The notes beneath the pieces were generated by a model. That model saw nothing but the letters and a program-made list of their open reading frames with translations, searched no databases and had not been told where the DNA came from. Source: Alicyclobacillus hesperidum (lineage in GTDB: Bacteria > Bacillota > Bacilli > Alicyclobacillales > Alicyclobacillaceae). Taken from it: a stretch of 64,000 bases of DNA. Below, one piece after another: positions 33,682 through 40,906 of the stretch. The DNA is taken from assembly GCF_900107035.1 (NCBI RefSeq), contig NZ_FNOJ01000002.1, forward strand, positions 62,001-126,000, written 5' to 3'. Position 1 is the stretch's first letter; every line of letters starts with the position of its first letter. The position numbers and the translations under genes were made by a program.

Positions 33682-34691
33682 TTGTCATGCTGAACCCGAA
33701 GCACAATCAGCAACTGTTGGCACAATCCTTGGCCGAACTCGGCGTGACCGCCTACCCTGCGGGTGCCAATCGGGTCATGATTGCTGGTAACGACGCCGAT
33801 TTGGCGAATCGCCTGGCCCAACTGCCCGAGGTGCTGGAAGTCGTCCCCGTCGCACGTCCTTACCCACTCGCCAGCCGCGAGTTCCAGCAGGAAGACACCG
33901 TCATTCAGGTACGCGACGTCCTCATTGGCGGATCGAAGCCGGTCGTAATGGCTGGTCCATGCTCTGTCGAATCGGTGGAGAATATCGTTGACATCGCGAA
34001 GGCGGTCAAGCGCCTGGGTGGCCACGTGTTGCGTGGCGGCGCCTTTAAGCCGCGTTCGAGCCCGTATTCGTTCCAGGGTCACGGCGAAGAGGGACTCAAG
34101 ATGATGGCCATGGCGCGCGAGATCACTGGGCTCGCCATCGTCTCGGAAGTGATGGAGCCGGATAAAGTTGCGCTCGTAGCGGAGTATGTCGACATTCTCC
34201 AGATTGGTGCGCGCAACATGCAGAACTACCCCTTGTTGCGCGAAGCGGGCAAGTCGATGAAGCCTGTGCTTCTCAAGCGCGGCCTGTCGGGGACGATTGA
34301 GGAATGGCTGATGGCTGCCGAATACATCTTGGCGCAAGGCAACCCCAACGTCATTTTGTGCGAACGAGGTATCCGCACGTTTGAAACGGCGACGCGCAAT
34401 ACACTCGACCTCAATGCCGTGCCGGTGGTCAAAAGCCTTACCCATTTGCCGGTTATTGTCGATCCGTCGCATGGCGTCGGCAAGCGTGCGTTCGTCCGCC
34501 CAATGGCGCGCGCAGGTGTGGCGGCTGGGGCAGACGGCGTGATCGTCGAAATTCACCCGACACCGGATCAAGCGATGTCCGACGCGGCGCAGACGATCGA
34601 TTATCAGGAATTCGGACTGATGGTAGAAGAGATTCACCGGATCTCCGATGTGTTACATGGCACCCGTGAAAAAACGGTTGTCGGCGTTTGA
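33678..34691 (+). CDS. aroF: 3-deoxy-7-phosphoheptulonate (DAHP) synthase, type I-beta
   Basis: Condenses phosphoenolpyruvate and erythrose 4-phosphate, the entry step of the shikimate pathway. The 337-residue protein has an N-terminal ferredoxin-like (ACT-like) regulatory segment (residues 1-70) and a KDO8PS/DAHPS barrel with [53 protein letters not shown] and [12 protein letters not shown]. No chorismate mutase domain is fused. The ATG overlaps the stop of the acyl-CoA dehydrogenase gene, so shikimate supply is produced together with ring-acid enzymes rather than with other aro genes. Confidence 0.93.
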   Translation: MIVMLNPKHNQQLLAQSLAELGVTAYPAGANRVMIAGNDADLANRLAQLPEVLEVVPVARPYPLASREFQQEDTVIQVRDVLIGGSKPVVMAGPCSVESVENIVDIAKAVKRLGGHVLRGGAFKPRSSPYSFQGHGEEGLKMMAMAREITGLAIVSEVMEPDKVALVAEYVDILQIGARNMQNYPLLREAGKSMKPVLLKRGLSGTIEEWLMAAEYILAQGNPNVILCERGIRTFETATRNTLDLNAVPVVKSLTHLPVIVDPSHGVGKRAFVRPMARAGVAAGADGVIVEIHPTPDQAMSDAAQTIDYQEFGLMVEEIHRISDVLHGTREKTVVGV

Positions 34692-34713
34692 TACGCCAAA
34701 GGCTTTCTAGGCT

Positions 34714-34762
34714 GCAAAGAGGGTAGGCTGCAATATGAGTCGTAGCAGCGTGCCCTCTTTGC
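34714..34762 (+). terminator. Stem-loop after the DAHP synthase gene
   Basis: GCAAAGAGGG (34714-34723) and CCCTCTTTGC (34753-34762) pair perfectly, and GCTGC/GCAGC form an inner stem. ATCTT follows, without a long T tract. Probably ends the rightward operon. Confidence 0.6.
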
Positions 34763-34984
34763 ATCTTGGGCATCTGCGTCTTTTGGTTGAATTCCCACCT
34801 GCCGTTCACGTACCATAAGTAAGGAGCCACCCTTGAGAGCGCAAAATCATGGTTGCCATAGGCTGAAGCGTTCACTCTTCGGTATGTTTCGTGCTTAGAC
34901 GATCCCCTGTCTCTACCAGAGCGTCCCACTTGCTTCAATCCGTTCACTTCGAAATGTCCAAACTTGATATCCAAGGAGGAGAAA
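34763..34984. other. Intergenic stretch of unlike composition with a minus-strand open frame
   Basis: This 222-base gap before the antiporter gene holds only its AAGGAGGAG ribosome site and no clear promoter. Read on the minus strand, a frame stays open for the whole interval and encodes a protein-like peptide rich in Tyr, Asn, His and Trp (segments such as HETYRRVNASAYGNHDFALS and APYLWYVNG). There is no ribosome site or convincing start for it, and the frame then runs into DAHPS antisense. It may be a remnant or a conserved intergenic element. Confidence 0.35.
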
Positions 34985-36460
34985 ATGGGGTACTTCCTCT
35001 TGTTGCTGTCCTTCATTTTACTAGCTGGCGTTTGGTCTGCTCGCGTCGGAACCCGCTTGGGCTTTCCGGTTCTTATCGGTTTTGTCGCCATCGGCATGAT
35101 GCTAGGACCGAGCGGCCTGCATGTGAGTCCGAAAGTGCCACTGTCTGTCGCGCAATCCATCGGTTACGTCGCGCTCATCCTCATCCTGTTTGAGGGCGGA
35201 TTGCATACCCCTCTAACGAGAATTCGCAGCGTGTGGAAACCTGCTATATCGCTCGCTACGGTTGGTGTCCTTGTCAGTTCGGCTATCATGACAGCCATTT
35301 CTCACTACTTGCTCAAGTTGCCGTTCTTCCCCTCCGCATTACTTGGGGTCGCCGTCAGTTCGACAGATGCCGCATCGGTGTTTTCCATACTTGGAGGCCA
35401 GCCGCTCCGTCGACGCCTCGTCGATGTCCTCGAAGTCGAATCGGGCACCAACGACCCGATGGCATTCTTTCTCACAATCGTCTTCATGCAATGGTCTATC
35501 CACGGATTCGGCACCGTTGAGCGCGCGGCCTGGTATGTCATTGGTACCTTAGCCTTGCAGATGCTAGTTGGTTTGGCTGTCGGATTCGTCGCAGGCTATC
35601 TTGGCTCGCTCGCCAATCAACGGATTAAGTTGGACACCGGCGGACTATATCCGACGTTAACGCTGTCATTTGCACTGTCCTCCTACGCTGGGGCCGCCCT
35701 GCTACACGGCAGTGGATTTCTGGCAGTCTACGTCGCGTCGGTCGTCATGGGCAACCGCAAGCTTGAACATCGCTACAGTATCATGCGCTTCCACGAAGGA
35801 CTGTCATGGACGATGCACATTGTCATGTACGTCGTGCTCGGCCTTCAGATGTCGCCTGCTCGCCTTTGGGCAATACTCTTGCCGGGAATGGGCCTGGCCG
35901 TAAGTGCCTTAGTCATTGCCAGACCGGCGGCCGTATGGCTATCCACTCTCGGAATGGGCTACACCCGCACAGAGAAAGTCTTTATATCCTGGGCGGGCTT
36001 GCGTGGAGCCGTTCCCATCGTGTTAGTGCTCACAGCCATCCTGTCGCCCACGTACACGCCGGCGACCATGCTCGATGCTGTGTTCTTCGTCGTGATTGCC
36101 TCCACACTGTTACAGGGTTTGACCATCAAACCGCTGGCGCAGAGGCTCGACTTGTTTGAATCGTCACCATCCGATGGATTGTTGGAACTGGTGGCCATCG
36201 CGCGTGAACACGCTGTTGTGATGCCGATTGAAATTCCAGAGGAATCTGACTTGGTGCACAAAAAGATGGTCGAAATTCAGTTCCCACAGAATACGCTTTG
36301 TTACGCTATTATTCGCGATAGCCAGGTCATCGTGCCGCGCGGCGCCACCAAGCTCCAAGCGGGAGATCATTTACTCGTGCTATCGGATCGCCGCCACATC
36401 CCACACTTGCGCAGATTGTTCCGTGCAATACAAGTCGGTCAACCCGGCTTCTTGCCTTGA
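34985..36460 (+). CDS. Monovalent cation/proton antiporter, CPA1 family (NhaP2/CvrA-like)
   Basis: A 491-residue membrane antiporter with about 12-13 transmembrane segments up to residue 390, including the CPA signature region SSTDAASVFSILGG and EVESGTNDPMAF (the acidic ion-binding pair) and SWAGLRGAVPIVL. The C-terminal soluble part (about 400-485) is a TrkA-C/RCK_C-like domain (VPRGATKLQAGDHLLVLSD). It should exchange K+ or Na+ for protons and be gated by the cytosolic domain. ATG at 34985 has AAGGAGGAG immediately upstream. Confidence 0.9.
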   Translation: MGYFLLLLSFILLAGVWSARVGTRLGFPVLIGFVAIGMMLGPSGLHVSPKVPLSVAQSIGYVALILILFEGGLHTPLTRIRSVWKPAISLATVGVLVSSAIMTAISHYLLKLPFFPSALLGVAVSSTDAASVFSILGGQPLRRRLVDVLEVESGTNDPMAFFLTIVFMQWSIHGFGTVERAAWYVIGTLALQMLVGLAVGFVAGYLGSLANQRIKLDTGGLYPTLTLSFALSSYAGAALLHGSGFLAVYVASVVMGNRKLEHRYSIMRFHEGLSWTMHIVMYVVLGLQMSPARLWAILLPGMGLAVSALVIARPAAVWLSTLGMGYTRTEKVFISWAGLRGAVPIVLVLTAILSPTYTPATMLDAVFFVVIASTLLQGLTIKPLAQRLDLFESSPSDGLLELVAIAREHAVVMPIEIPEESDLVHKKMVEIQFPQNTLCYAIIRDSQVIVPRGATKLQAGDHLLVLSDRRHIPHLRRLFRAIQVGQPGFLP

Positions 36461-36513
36461 TACCTCGAAAACATCAGCAACGAGTGATGCAATTAGGAAA
36501 GGATTCGATCAGC

Positions 36514-37743
36514 GTGTTTCTTCCTCATCGACAAGGCGCGTCGCTCGCCTTTCGTCTCTATATGCTCGTCGTGGTCGTGCTCGATTTCACGACACAAATG
36601 GCCGCCGTGGCGGTCTCCTGGCAAATGTACAGATTAACTGGTTCGGCCTTCGACCTCGGACTCATCGGTCTCATACAGTTTGCCCCCGTGTTACTCCTCA
36701 CGTTCATCGTCGGGTATGCTGCGGATCGGTGGAATCGAAAGGGAATTGTCGGATGGGCCTTGGCCGTACAAGCGGTGCTCTTCGCATGGCTAGCAACGGC
36801 TAGTGGATTGGGTTGGGTGACCCAAATGACGCTGTTTGGGGCGGTCGTCGTCCTCGGTGTGAGTGGCGCCTTTCTCGACGCCGCGATGCCAGCACTTCTG
36901 TCCAATCTCGTGGCACCTGAGCAACTATCGCAACAAATGGCCAAAGTTACGTCCATCTCGCAGATGGCCGTCATGGTTGGACCTGCAGTGGGCGGCGTAC
37001 TATACGCACTGGGAGCCAAGGTGGTTTACGGCACGGCGGCCGTCGGATGTTGCGCAGCAGCGCTCCTCATGCTCGCAATCGGTGCCCACAAACAGCAGCC
37101 GACGGACGACGAGCCAATCAGCCTTCGCTCTGTGCTCGCTGGGCTCACGTTCATCCGATCCCGTCCGGTCGTGCTTGGGGCCATCTCGCTCGACCTGTTC
37201 GCTGTGCTTTTCGGTGGTGTGACCGCGCTCCTACCCATCTACGCGAATGCGATCCTGCACATCGGGGCCACAGGTCTTGGCGTATTGCGGGCCGCTCCCG
37301 CAATCGGCGCCACACTGATGTCCATCGCACTCACGTGGCGTCCTATTCGCCAACGCGTCGGCCCAATGCTGTTTTTCTCAGTGCTCATCTTCGGTTGCGC
37401 GACAATCGTCTTCGCAGCTTCCAAATCGCTTGCGCTCTCCATCGCGGCACTCATCATACTTGGCGCATCTGACGTCATCAGCATGGTCATTCGCTCGACC
37501 TTGGTGATGACACAAACACCCGACTCCATGCGCGGGCGCGTCAATGCCGTCAACCAAGTGTTTATCGGCACGTCAAATCAAATCGGCGCCTTCGAATCAG
37601 GACTGACAGCTTCATGGTTCGGTGCGATCCCCGCCGCCGTCATCGGCGGTCTTGCGACCATTGCCGTGGTACTTTTATGGTCGAGGCTGTTTCCAACGTT
37701 ATTTCGCGCCGACGAGTTTTCCGAAGAGGGACTGGCCGGCTAG
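36514..37743 (+). CDS. MFS transporter (EntS/DHA3-like exporter)
   Basis: A roughly 409-residue major facilitator with about 11-12 transmembrane helices. The family loop between helices 2 and 3 is seen as VGYAADRWNRK, and SPDSMRGRV-like TQTPDSMRGRVNAV occurs before helix 11, as in the EntS/DHA3 type. GTG at 36514 is chosen because AGGAAAGG lies ten bases upstream and gives a normal short N terminus before helix 1; an ATG at 36457 overlapping the antiporter end is the alternative. The substrate is unknown. Confidence 0.82.
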   Translation: MFLPHRQGASLAFRLYMLVVVVLDFTTQMAAVAVSWQMYRLTGSAFDLGLIGLIQFAPVLLLTFIVGYAADRWNRKGIVGWALAVQAVLFAWLATASGLGWVTQMTLFGAVVVLGVSGAFLDAAMPALLSNLVAPEQLSQQMAKVTSISQMAVMVGPAVGGVLYALGAKVVYGTAAVGCCAAALLMLAIGAHKQQPTDDEPISLRSVLAGLTFIRSRPVVLGAISLDLFAVLFGGVTALLPIYANAILHIGATGLGVLRAAPAIGATLMSIALTWRPIRQRVGPMLFFSVLIFGCATIVFAASKSLALSIAALIILGASDVISMVIRSTLVMTQTPDSMRGRVNAVNQVFIGTSNQIGAFESGLTASWFGAIPAAVIGGLATIAVVLLWSRLFPTLFRADEFSEEGLAG

Positions 37744-37770
37744 TTGAACAGGGAGCATCCGGCGTCAAAC

Positions 37771-37793
37771 GATGGTCCGCAAACAGGGCCATC
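37771..37793. terminator. Hairpin between convergent MFS and SRPBCC genes
   Basis: GATGGTCC and GGGCCATC pair (one G-T wobble) around a seven-base loop. It touches the stop codon of the SRPBCC gene. No T tract is present, so strength is doubtful. Confidence 0.4.
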
Positions 37794-38214
37794 ACGCCTG
37801 CTCGCGGATCAACACCGGCAAACTTTCATACAATTTTCGTTCCCAGCCCATGTCCATGACCTCGCGCACCTTGCTGTACGGCTGTCCCAGCGGCGATACG
37901 CCTTCCTCCATCCAGCCCGAATGAATGAGTGTCAGCTGTGTTTTCGCATCATTGACAGGTCGTAAAGCCAGTTCAAGATGCCAATGTTCATCCCAATCGA
38001 AAGCGACGCGATAGGGCGGATCGACAGCCGTCACTTTACACGGCGAATCGCCGTACGGGCCAGCATGCAACACAAACGCATGTCCGACCACCGGTTCAAA
38101 CGTGTTCGGCATAAACCACTTTGCGAGTCCCTCCGACGTCGCGAGAAAGGGCCAAACAGAATAAATTGGCGCATTAATCACGACTTCCTTCTGAATATCT
38201 GCAAGCTGCCCCAT
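37792..38214 (-). CDS. SRPBCC-domain protein (AHSA1-like)
   Basis: A 140-residue START/Bet v1-like fold protein of the AHSA1 subgroup: INAPIYSVWPFLATSEGLAKWFMP near the N terminus, a middle PPYRVAFDWD strand, and a C-terminal helix with the GWERKLYESL pattern. Members bind hydrophobic ligands or act as stress or co-chaperone-like proteins; no ligand can be assigned. AAAGGGGGG precedes ATG. Monocistronic. Confidence 0.85.
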   Translation of the reverse strand: MGQLADIQKEVVINAPIYSVWPFLATSEGLAKWFMPNTFEPVVGHAFVLHAGPYGDSPCKVTAVDPPYRVAFDWDEHWHLELALRPVNDAKTQLTLIHSGWMEEGVSPLGQPYSKVREVMDMGWERKLYESLPVLIREQA

Positions 38215-38297
38215 TACTAAGCCCCCCTTTCACGATCACGCGGCGTTCAAATCCGCGTGACCGACGTCCATTCATCGCATACGCGGATACACATTGC

Positions 38298-38326
38298 CCT
38301 CCGTGACCACAATAAGGCCACGGAGG
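38298..38326 (+). promoter_or_regulatory. Hairpin sequestering the ABM-protein ribosome site
   Basis: CCTCCGTG (38298-38305) is exactly complementary to CACGGAGG (38319-38326), which contains the GGAGG Shine-Dalgarno of the next gene, with a 13-base loop. In the RNA the ribosome site would be paired, so translation may be conditional. Confidence 0.6.
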
Positions 38327-38333
38327 AATGAAT

Positions 38334-38648
38334 ATGGCACAACTAGCAACCACCGGCAATCCGCATCCCCACTACGCCGTCATACTGACCGTCGTGCCTG
38401 GCGACCATCTCGACGGTTATCGCGAGATGTGTCAACACCTTGTCGCAAAGGCCAAAACACAGCCCGGCTTTCTGGGTGTCGAGATGGCTGAATCTGAGAT
38501 CAGTGTCATCGTGTCTTACTGGGAGACAATGGATGCTATCCGAACTTGGAGCCAAGATGCACTTCACCGGATTGCCAAAGAACAAGCGACACAACGTTGG
38601 TATAAGTCCTTTCACACGCGCGTCTGCAAAGTCGAATTGGAGTATTGA
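38334..38648 (+). CDS. Antibiotic biosynthesis monooxygenase (ABM) domain protein
   Basis: A 104-residue dimeric alpha+beta barrel protein. Typical ABM features are HYAVILTVVPGDHLDGYREMCQHLVAKAKTQPGFLGVEMAE, then ISVIVSYWETMDAIRTWSQ. The family includes haem-degrading monooxygenases and quinol oxygenases as well as proteins of unknown role; haem ligands of IsdG type are not evident. The second ATG (38334) is chosen because GGAGG is seven bases upstream. The ribosome site is held in a perfect 8-bp hairpin. Confidence 0.82.
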   Translation: MAQLATTGNPHPHYAVILTVVPGDHLDGYREMCQHLVAKAKTQPGFLGVEMAESEISVIVSYWETMDAIRTWSQDALHRIAKEQATQRWYKSFHTRVCKVELEY

Positions 38649-38738
38649 GCAACCCCCGGAAACGCGCGACACGTTCATTAAAGCGATGATCGAAGACCAG
38701 ACAGAAGGCACTCCATGTCCGTCCAGAGACGCCAACTT

Positions 38739-39500
38739 CTAACGCTTAAACGACAAAGCCCCGTCGTCAACGCAGTAGGCATGCCCATTGAGGAAAGACG
38801 CTTCGTCGCTCGCGAGAAACGCCACGACCTGCGCAACCTGCTCCGGCGTGCCCAGCTTGCGGCGCATGTGCGCCTTTTGAATCGTGTTCCACACGCGCTC
38901 ATCCGCCCGCCAAGCATCGACCAGCCCTGTATCGATCATCCCTGGTGCAATAGCCACCACCCGGATATTGTAGCGTGCGAGTTCCAAGGCGGCCGCCTTC
39001 GTCATGCCGACGACCGCCGCCTTGCTCGCGTGATACGGGAACTGGTTTCTATCTGCAATGAAGGCATAAATCGAGGCTGTGTTGATGATGACGCCGCCGC
39101 GCTCGCGCATCTGTGCCGCCGCCGCTCGAATGCCGTAGTAGACGCCGTGCTGATTAATGGCAATCGTCCGATGGTATGTCTCCATCGGCATGTCGATCAC
39201 GTTTTGCAATCCGTCACCAAACACACCAGCATTGTTAAACATGATATCGAGTTGGCCATAAGTATCCATGGCAAACTGTACGAGCGCTTCGACGCTCTCG
39301 TAAGCGGTCACGTCCACACGGCAAAACGACGCTTCACCGCCCTTTGCACAGATTTCGGCCGTCACCTTGGCCCCGGCCGCCTCGTCAATGTCGGCGACGA
39401 CGACCTTGGCCCCTTGCTCGGCCAACAATCGGGCACTCGCGCCGCCAATACCTCCTGCTCCGCCTGTCACAATGGCGACGCGCCCGTCGAATCGATTCAC
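38739..39500 (-). CDS. Classical SDR oxidoreductase
   Basis: A 253-residue short-chain dehydrogenase: TGGAGGIG at residues 12-19, NNAG in the middle, and the classical Ser..Tyr-x3-Lys (INTAS then PYHASK). Asp-Ile-Asp after the second strand suggests NAD rather than NADP preference. It would oxidise or reduce a hydroxyl on a ring or acyl substrate. GTG at 39500 overlaps the thioesterase stop as GTGA, so it is the third gene of a leftward operon with a FabL-like SDR and a thioesterase. Confidence 0.87.
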   Translation of the reverse strand: MNRFDGRVAIVTGGAGGIGGASARLLAEQGAKVVVADIDEAAGAKVTAEICAKGGEASFCRVDVTAYESVEALVQFAMDTYGQLDIMFNNAGVFGDGLQNVIDMPMETYHRTIAINQHGVYYGIRAAAAQMRERGGVIINTASIYAFIADRNQFPYHASKAAVVGMTKAAALELARYNIRVVAIAPGMIDTGLVDAWRADERVWNTIQKAHMRRKLGTPEQVAQVVAFLASDEASFLNGHAYCVDDGALSFKR

Positions 39501-39904
39501 ACCGCATCCCCCTGTTCGTAACTCATCAAAGCCGTCCGCCAGTGCTCCGGTACCGGACATGGAGTTCCGGCCTCATCGACGTGGACATAGATGGATTGCG
39601 CTTCAAAAATCAGTTCTTCCTGCCTCGTGATCGCAAAATCGAGGACGATGCTTGTATTGCCGATGCGATTGGTCCGCACCCAAATCGATAAATCGTCCTC
39701 AAACCGCGCCGACTTATGATACTGCAAGGTCGACTTGGCGAGCACGGTTGTGGGAATCTCGCCATATAGCTTGAGTTCATGGCGGAAGAATTGTTGAAAC
39801 GCGAGATCGAGATACATCAAATAATTTGCGTTATACACGATTAACTGGCCATCCACCTCAGGCCAGCGTACGCGGATGTCGTAGTGAAATCGAAAACCCT
39901 CCAA
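39497..39904 (-). CDS. Acyl-CoA thioesterase, 4HBT/YbgC-type hotdog fold
   Basis: A 135-residue single hotdog domain. VRWPEVDGQLIVYNANYLMYLDLAF carries the catalytic Asp in the position of the 4-hydroxybenzoyl-CoA thioesterase and YbgC families. It should release a free acid from a CoA or ACP thioester, and in this setting could free or edit ring-acid intermediates. It sits between two SDR genes with an overlapping stop-start downstream. Confidence 0.87.
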   Translation of the reverse strand: MEGFRFHYDIRVRWPEVDGQLIVYNANYLMYLDLAFQQFFRHELKLYGEIPTTVLAKSTLQYHKSARFEDDLSIWVRTNRIGNTSIVLDFAITRQEELIFEAQSIYVHVDEAGTPCPVPEHWRTALMSYEQGDAV

Positions 39905-39941
39905 TTCAACCTCTCCTTCACCGGGACTCGCACATGGCCGA

Positions 39942-40715
39942 TCACGGTATCGGCAAGGTAATACCGCCGTCGATGCGAATGGTCTGGCCGCGAATCATCT
40001 CAGCTTCCGGCGAACAAAGGAACAAGGCCAGGTTTGCGATGTCGTCCGGCGTCACCATGCGATGATACGGCATCTTCTCTTCCACCGCCGCCAACGTCTT
40101 GTCCATCTCCGGAAAATGACCAAGCGCATCGGTCAGCACTGCACCCGCCGAGATGGCATTGACATTGATCCGGCGCGGCGCCAGTTCGATCGCAAAATAA
40201 CGGACAATGGATTCAAGAGCCGCTTTGCTCGATCCCACGGACACATAATACGGAAATACGCGATCCGCCCCAAACGAAGACAAGGCCAACATGGCACCGC
40301 CTGTCTCCGGCATCAGATTCGCGGCCTGCTGGGCGCCAATGAGAAATGCCCGCGTGTTGACCTGCATCGTCCAATCCCAGCCCTTGGTGTCGACCTCCAT
40401 CGCAGAGCGATTGCGACCCGACGCCGCATTATGGACGAAGACGTCGATCCGCCCAAAAGCCTCGCGAATTTGTTCGAACATGGCGACGACCTTTTCCTCC
40501 TGCGCCATGTTGGCGCGAACCAACAAGGCCTTGCGCCCTAATGCCTCAATCTCCGCCGCAACCTCGCGCGCTTGATCCCCGTTTCGGAAATAATTGATGA
40601 CGACGTCCGCGCCCTCCTCGGCAAAGCGCACAGCAAGCCTGCGGCCAATGCCGCGCGAACTTCCCGTGACGCAGACGACTCGATTCTGATAGCGATTGCC
40701 TGACGCTTGTCCCAT
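39942..40715 (-). CDS. SDR enoyl-thioester reductase, FabL/ChcA-like (second copy)
   Basis: A 257-residue SDR with TGSSRGIG near residue 17 and the enoyl-reductase pattern Tyr-x6-Lys (YVSVGSSK). The C-terminal MIRGQTIRIDGG and the ALGHFPEMD loop strongly resemble Bacillus FabL. It probably reduces enoyl-thioesters with NADPH. Two such enzymes in one cluster would suit the several ring double-bond reductions needed to go from a shikimate-derived diene to a cyclohexane acid. Divergent from the ketosynthase gene; an extended -10 (TGCTATGAT on the minus strand, about 40757-40765) is visible. Confidence 0.85.
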   Translation of the reverse strand: MGQASGNRYQNRVVCVTGSSRGIGRRLAVRFAEEGADVVINYFRNGDQAREVAAEIEALGRKALLVRANMAQEEKVVAMFEQIREAFGRIDVFVHNAASGRNRSAMEVDTKGWDWTMQVNTRAFLIGAQQAANLMPETGGAMLALSSFGADRVFPYYVSVGSSKAALESIVRYFAIELAPRRINVNAISAGAVLTDALGHFPEMDKTLAAVEEKMPYHRMVTPDDIANLALFLCSPEAEMIRGQTIRIDGGITLPIP

Positions 40716-40823
40716 TCTCGTGCCTCCTGTAGCCGCGCTAGGGCCTAACTTCGTTCATCATAGCAAACTCCAGTGGCCTTTAGCACCTGATTGTCATCGC
40801 AGCAAGTCCAACGACGTGGTATC

Positions 40824-40850
40824 ATAGAATCAGTTCTATGACCAAGTCAT
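40824..40850. promoter_or_regulatory. Two overlapping palindromes at the ketosynthase promoter
   Basis: ATAGAA-TCAG-TTCTAT (40824-40839) includes a -10-like TAGAAT (40825-40830). ATGAC-CAA-GTCAT (40838-40850) is a perfect dyad that resembles ATAACCAGGTAT, found just after the TAGAAT -10 at 30844-30849. The -35 region here is weak, so an activator or a different sigma contact is possible. Confidence 0.55.
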
Positions 40851-40906
40851 AAATTCACCGGGATGCGGGGCACGCACGTCGCCCTCGCAGCGAGAGGAGA
40901 ACATAC

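Noticed and set aside
33609-34637. A 342-codon open frame antisense to the DAHP synthase gene
   Set aside because: It is a shadow frame in GC-rich coding sequence, has no ribosome site or recognisable domain, and the sense strand encodes an intact enzyme.
23518-34691. A catabolic cyclohexanecarboxylate or aromatic-acid degradation cluster
   Set aside because: Ligases and dehydrogenases alone would fit degradation, but the coupled DAHP synthase, extra ACP and ketosynthase point to synthesis. Hydratase and thiolase genes expected for ring cleavage and beta-oxidation are absent.
34763-34984. A c-di-AMP or cation riboswitch before the antiporter gene
   Set aside because: None of the conserved strings of the ydaO, yybP-ykoY or sodium/lithium classes known to me could be found.
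34453-35160. A 235-codon minus-strand frame as a real gene
   Set aside because: It runs antisense through both the DAHPS and antiporter genes and lacks a ribosome site. Only its middle, intergenic part looks protein-like, so it is reported as an oddity rather than a gene.
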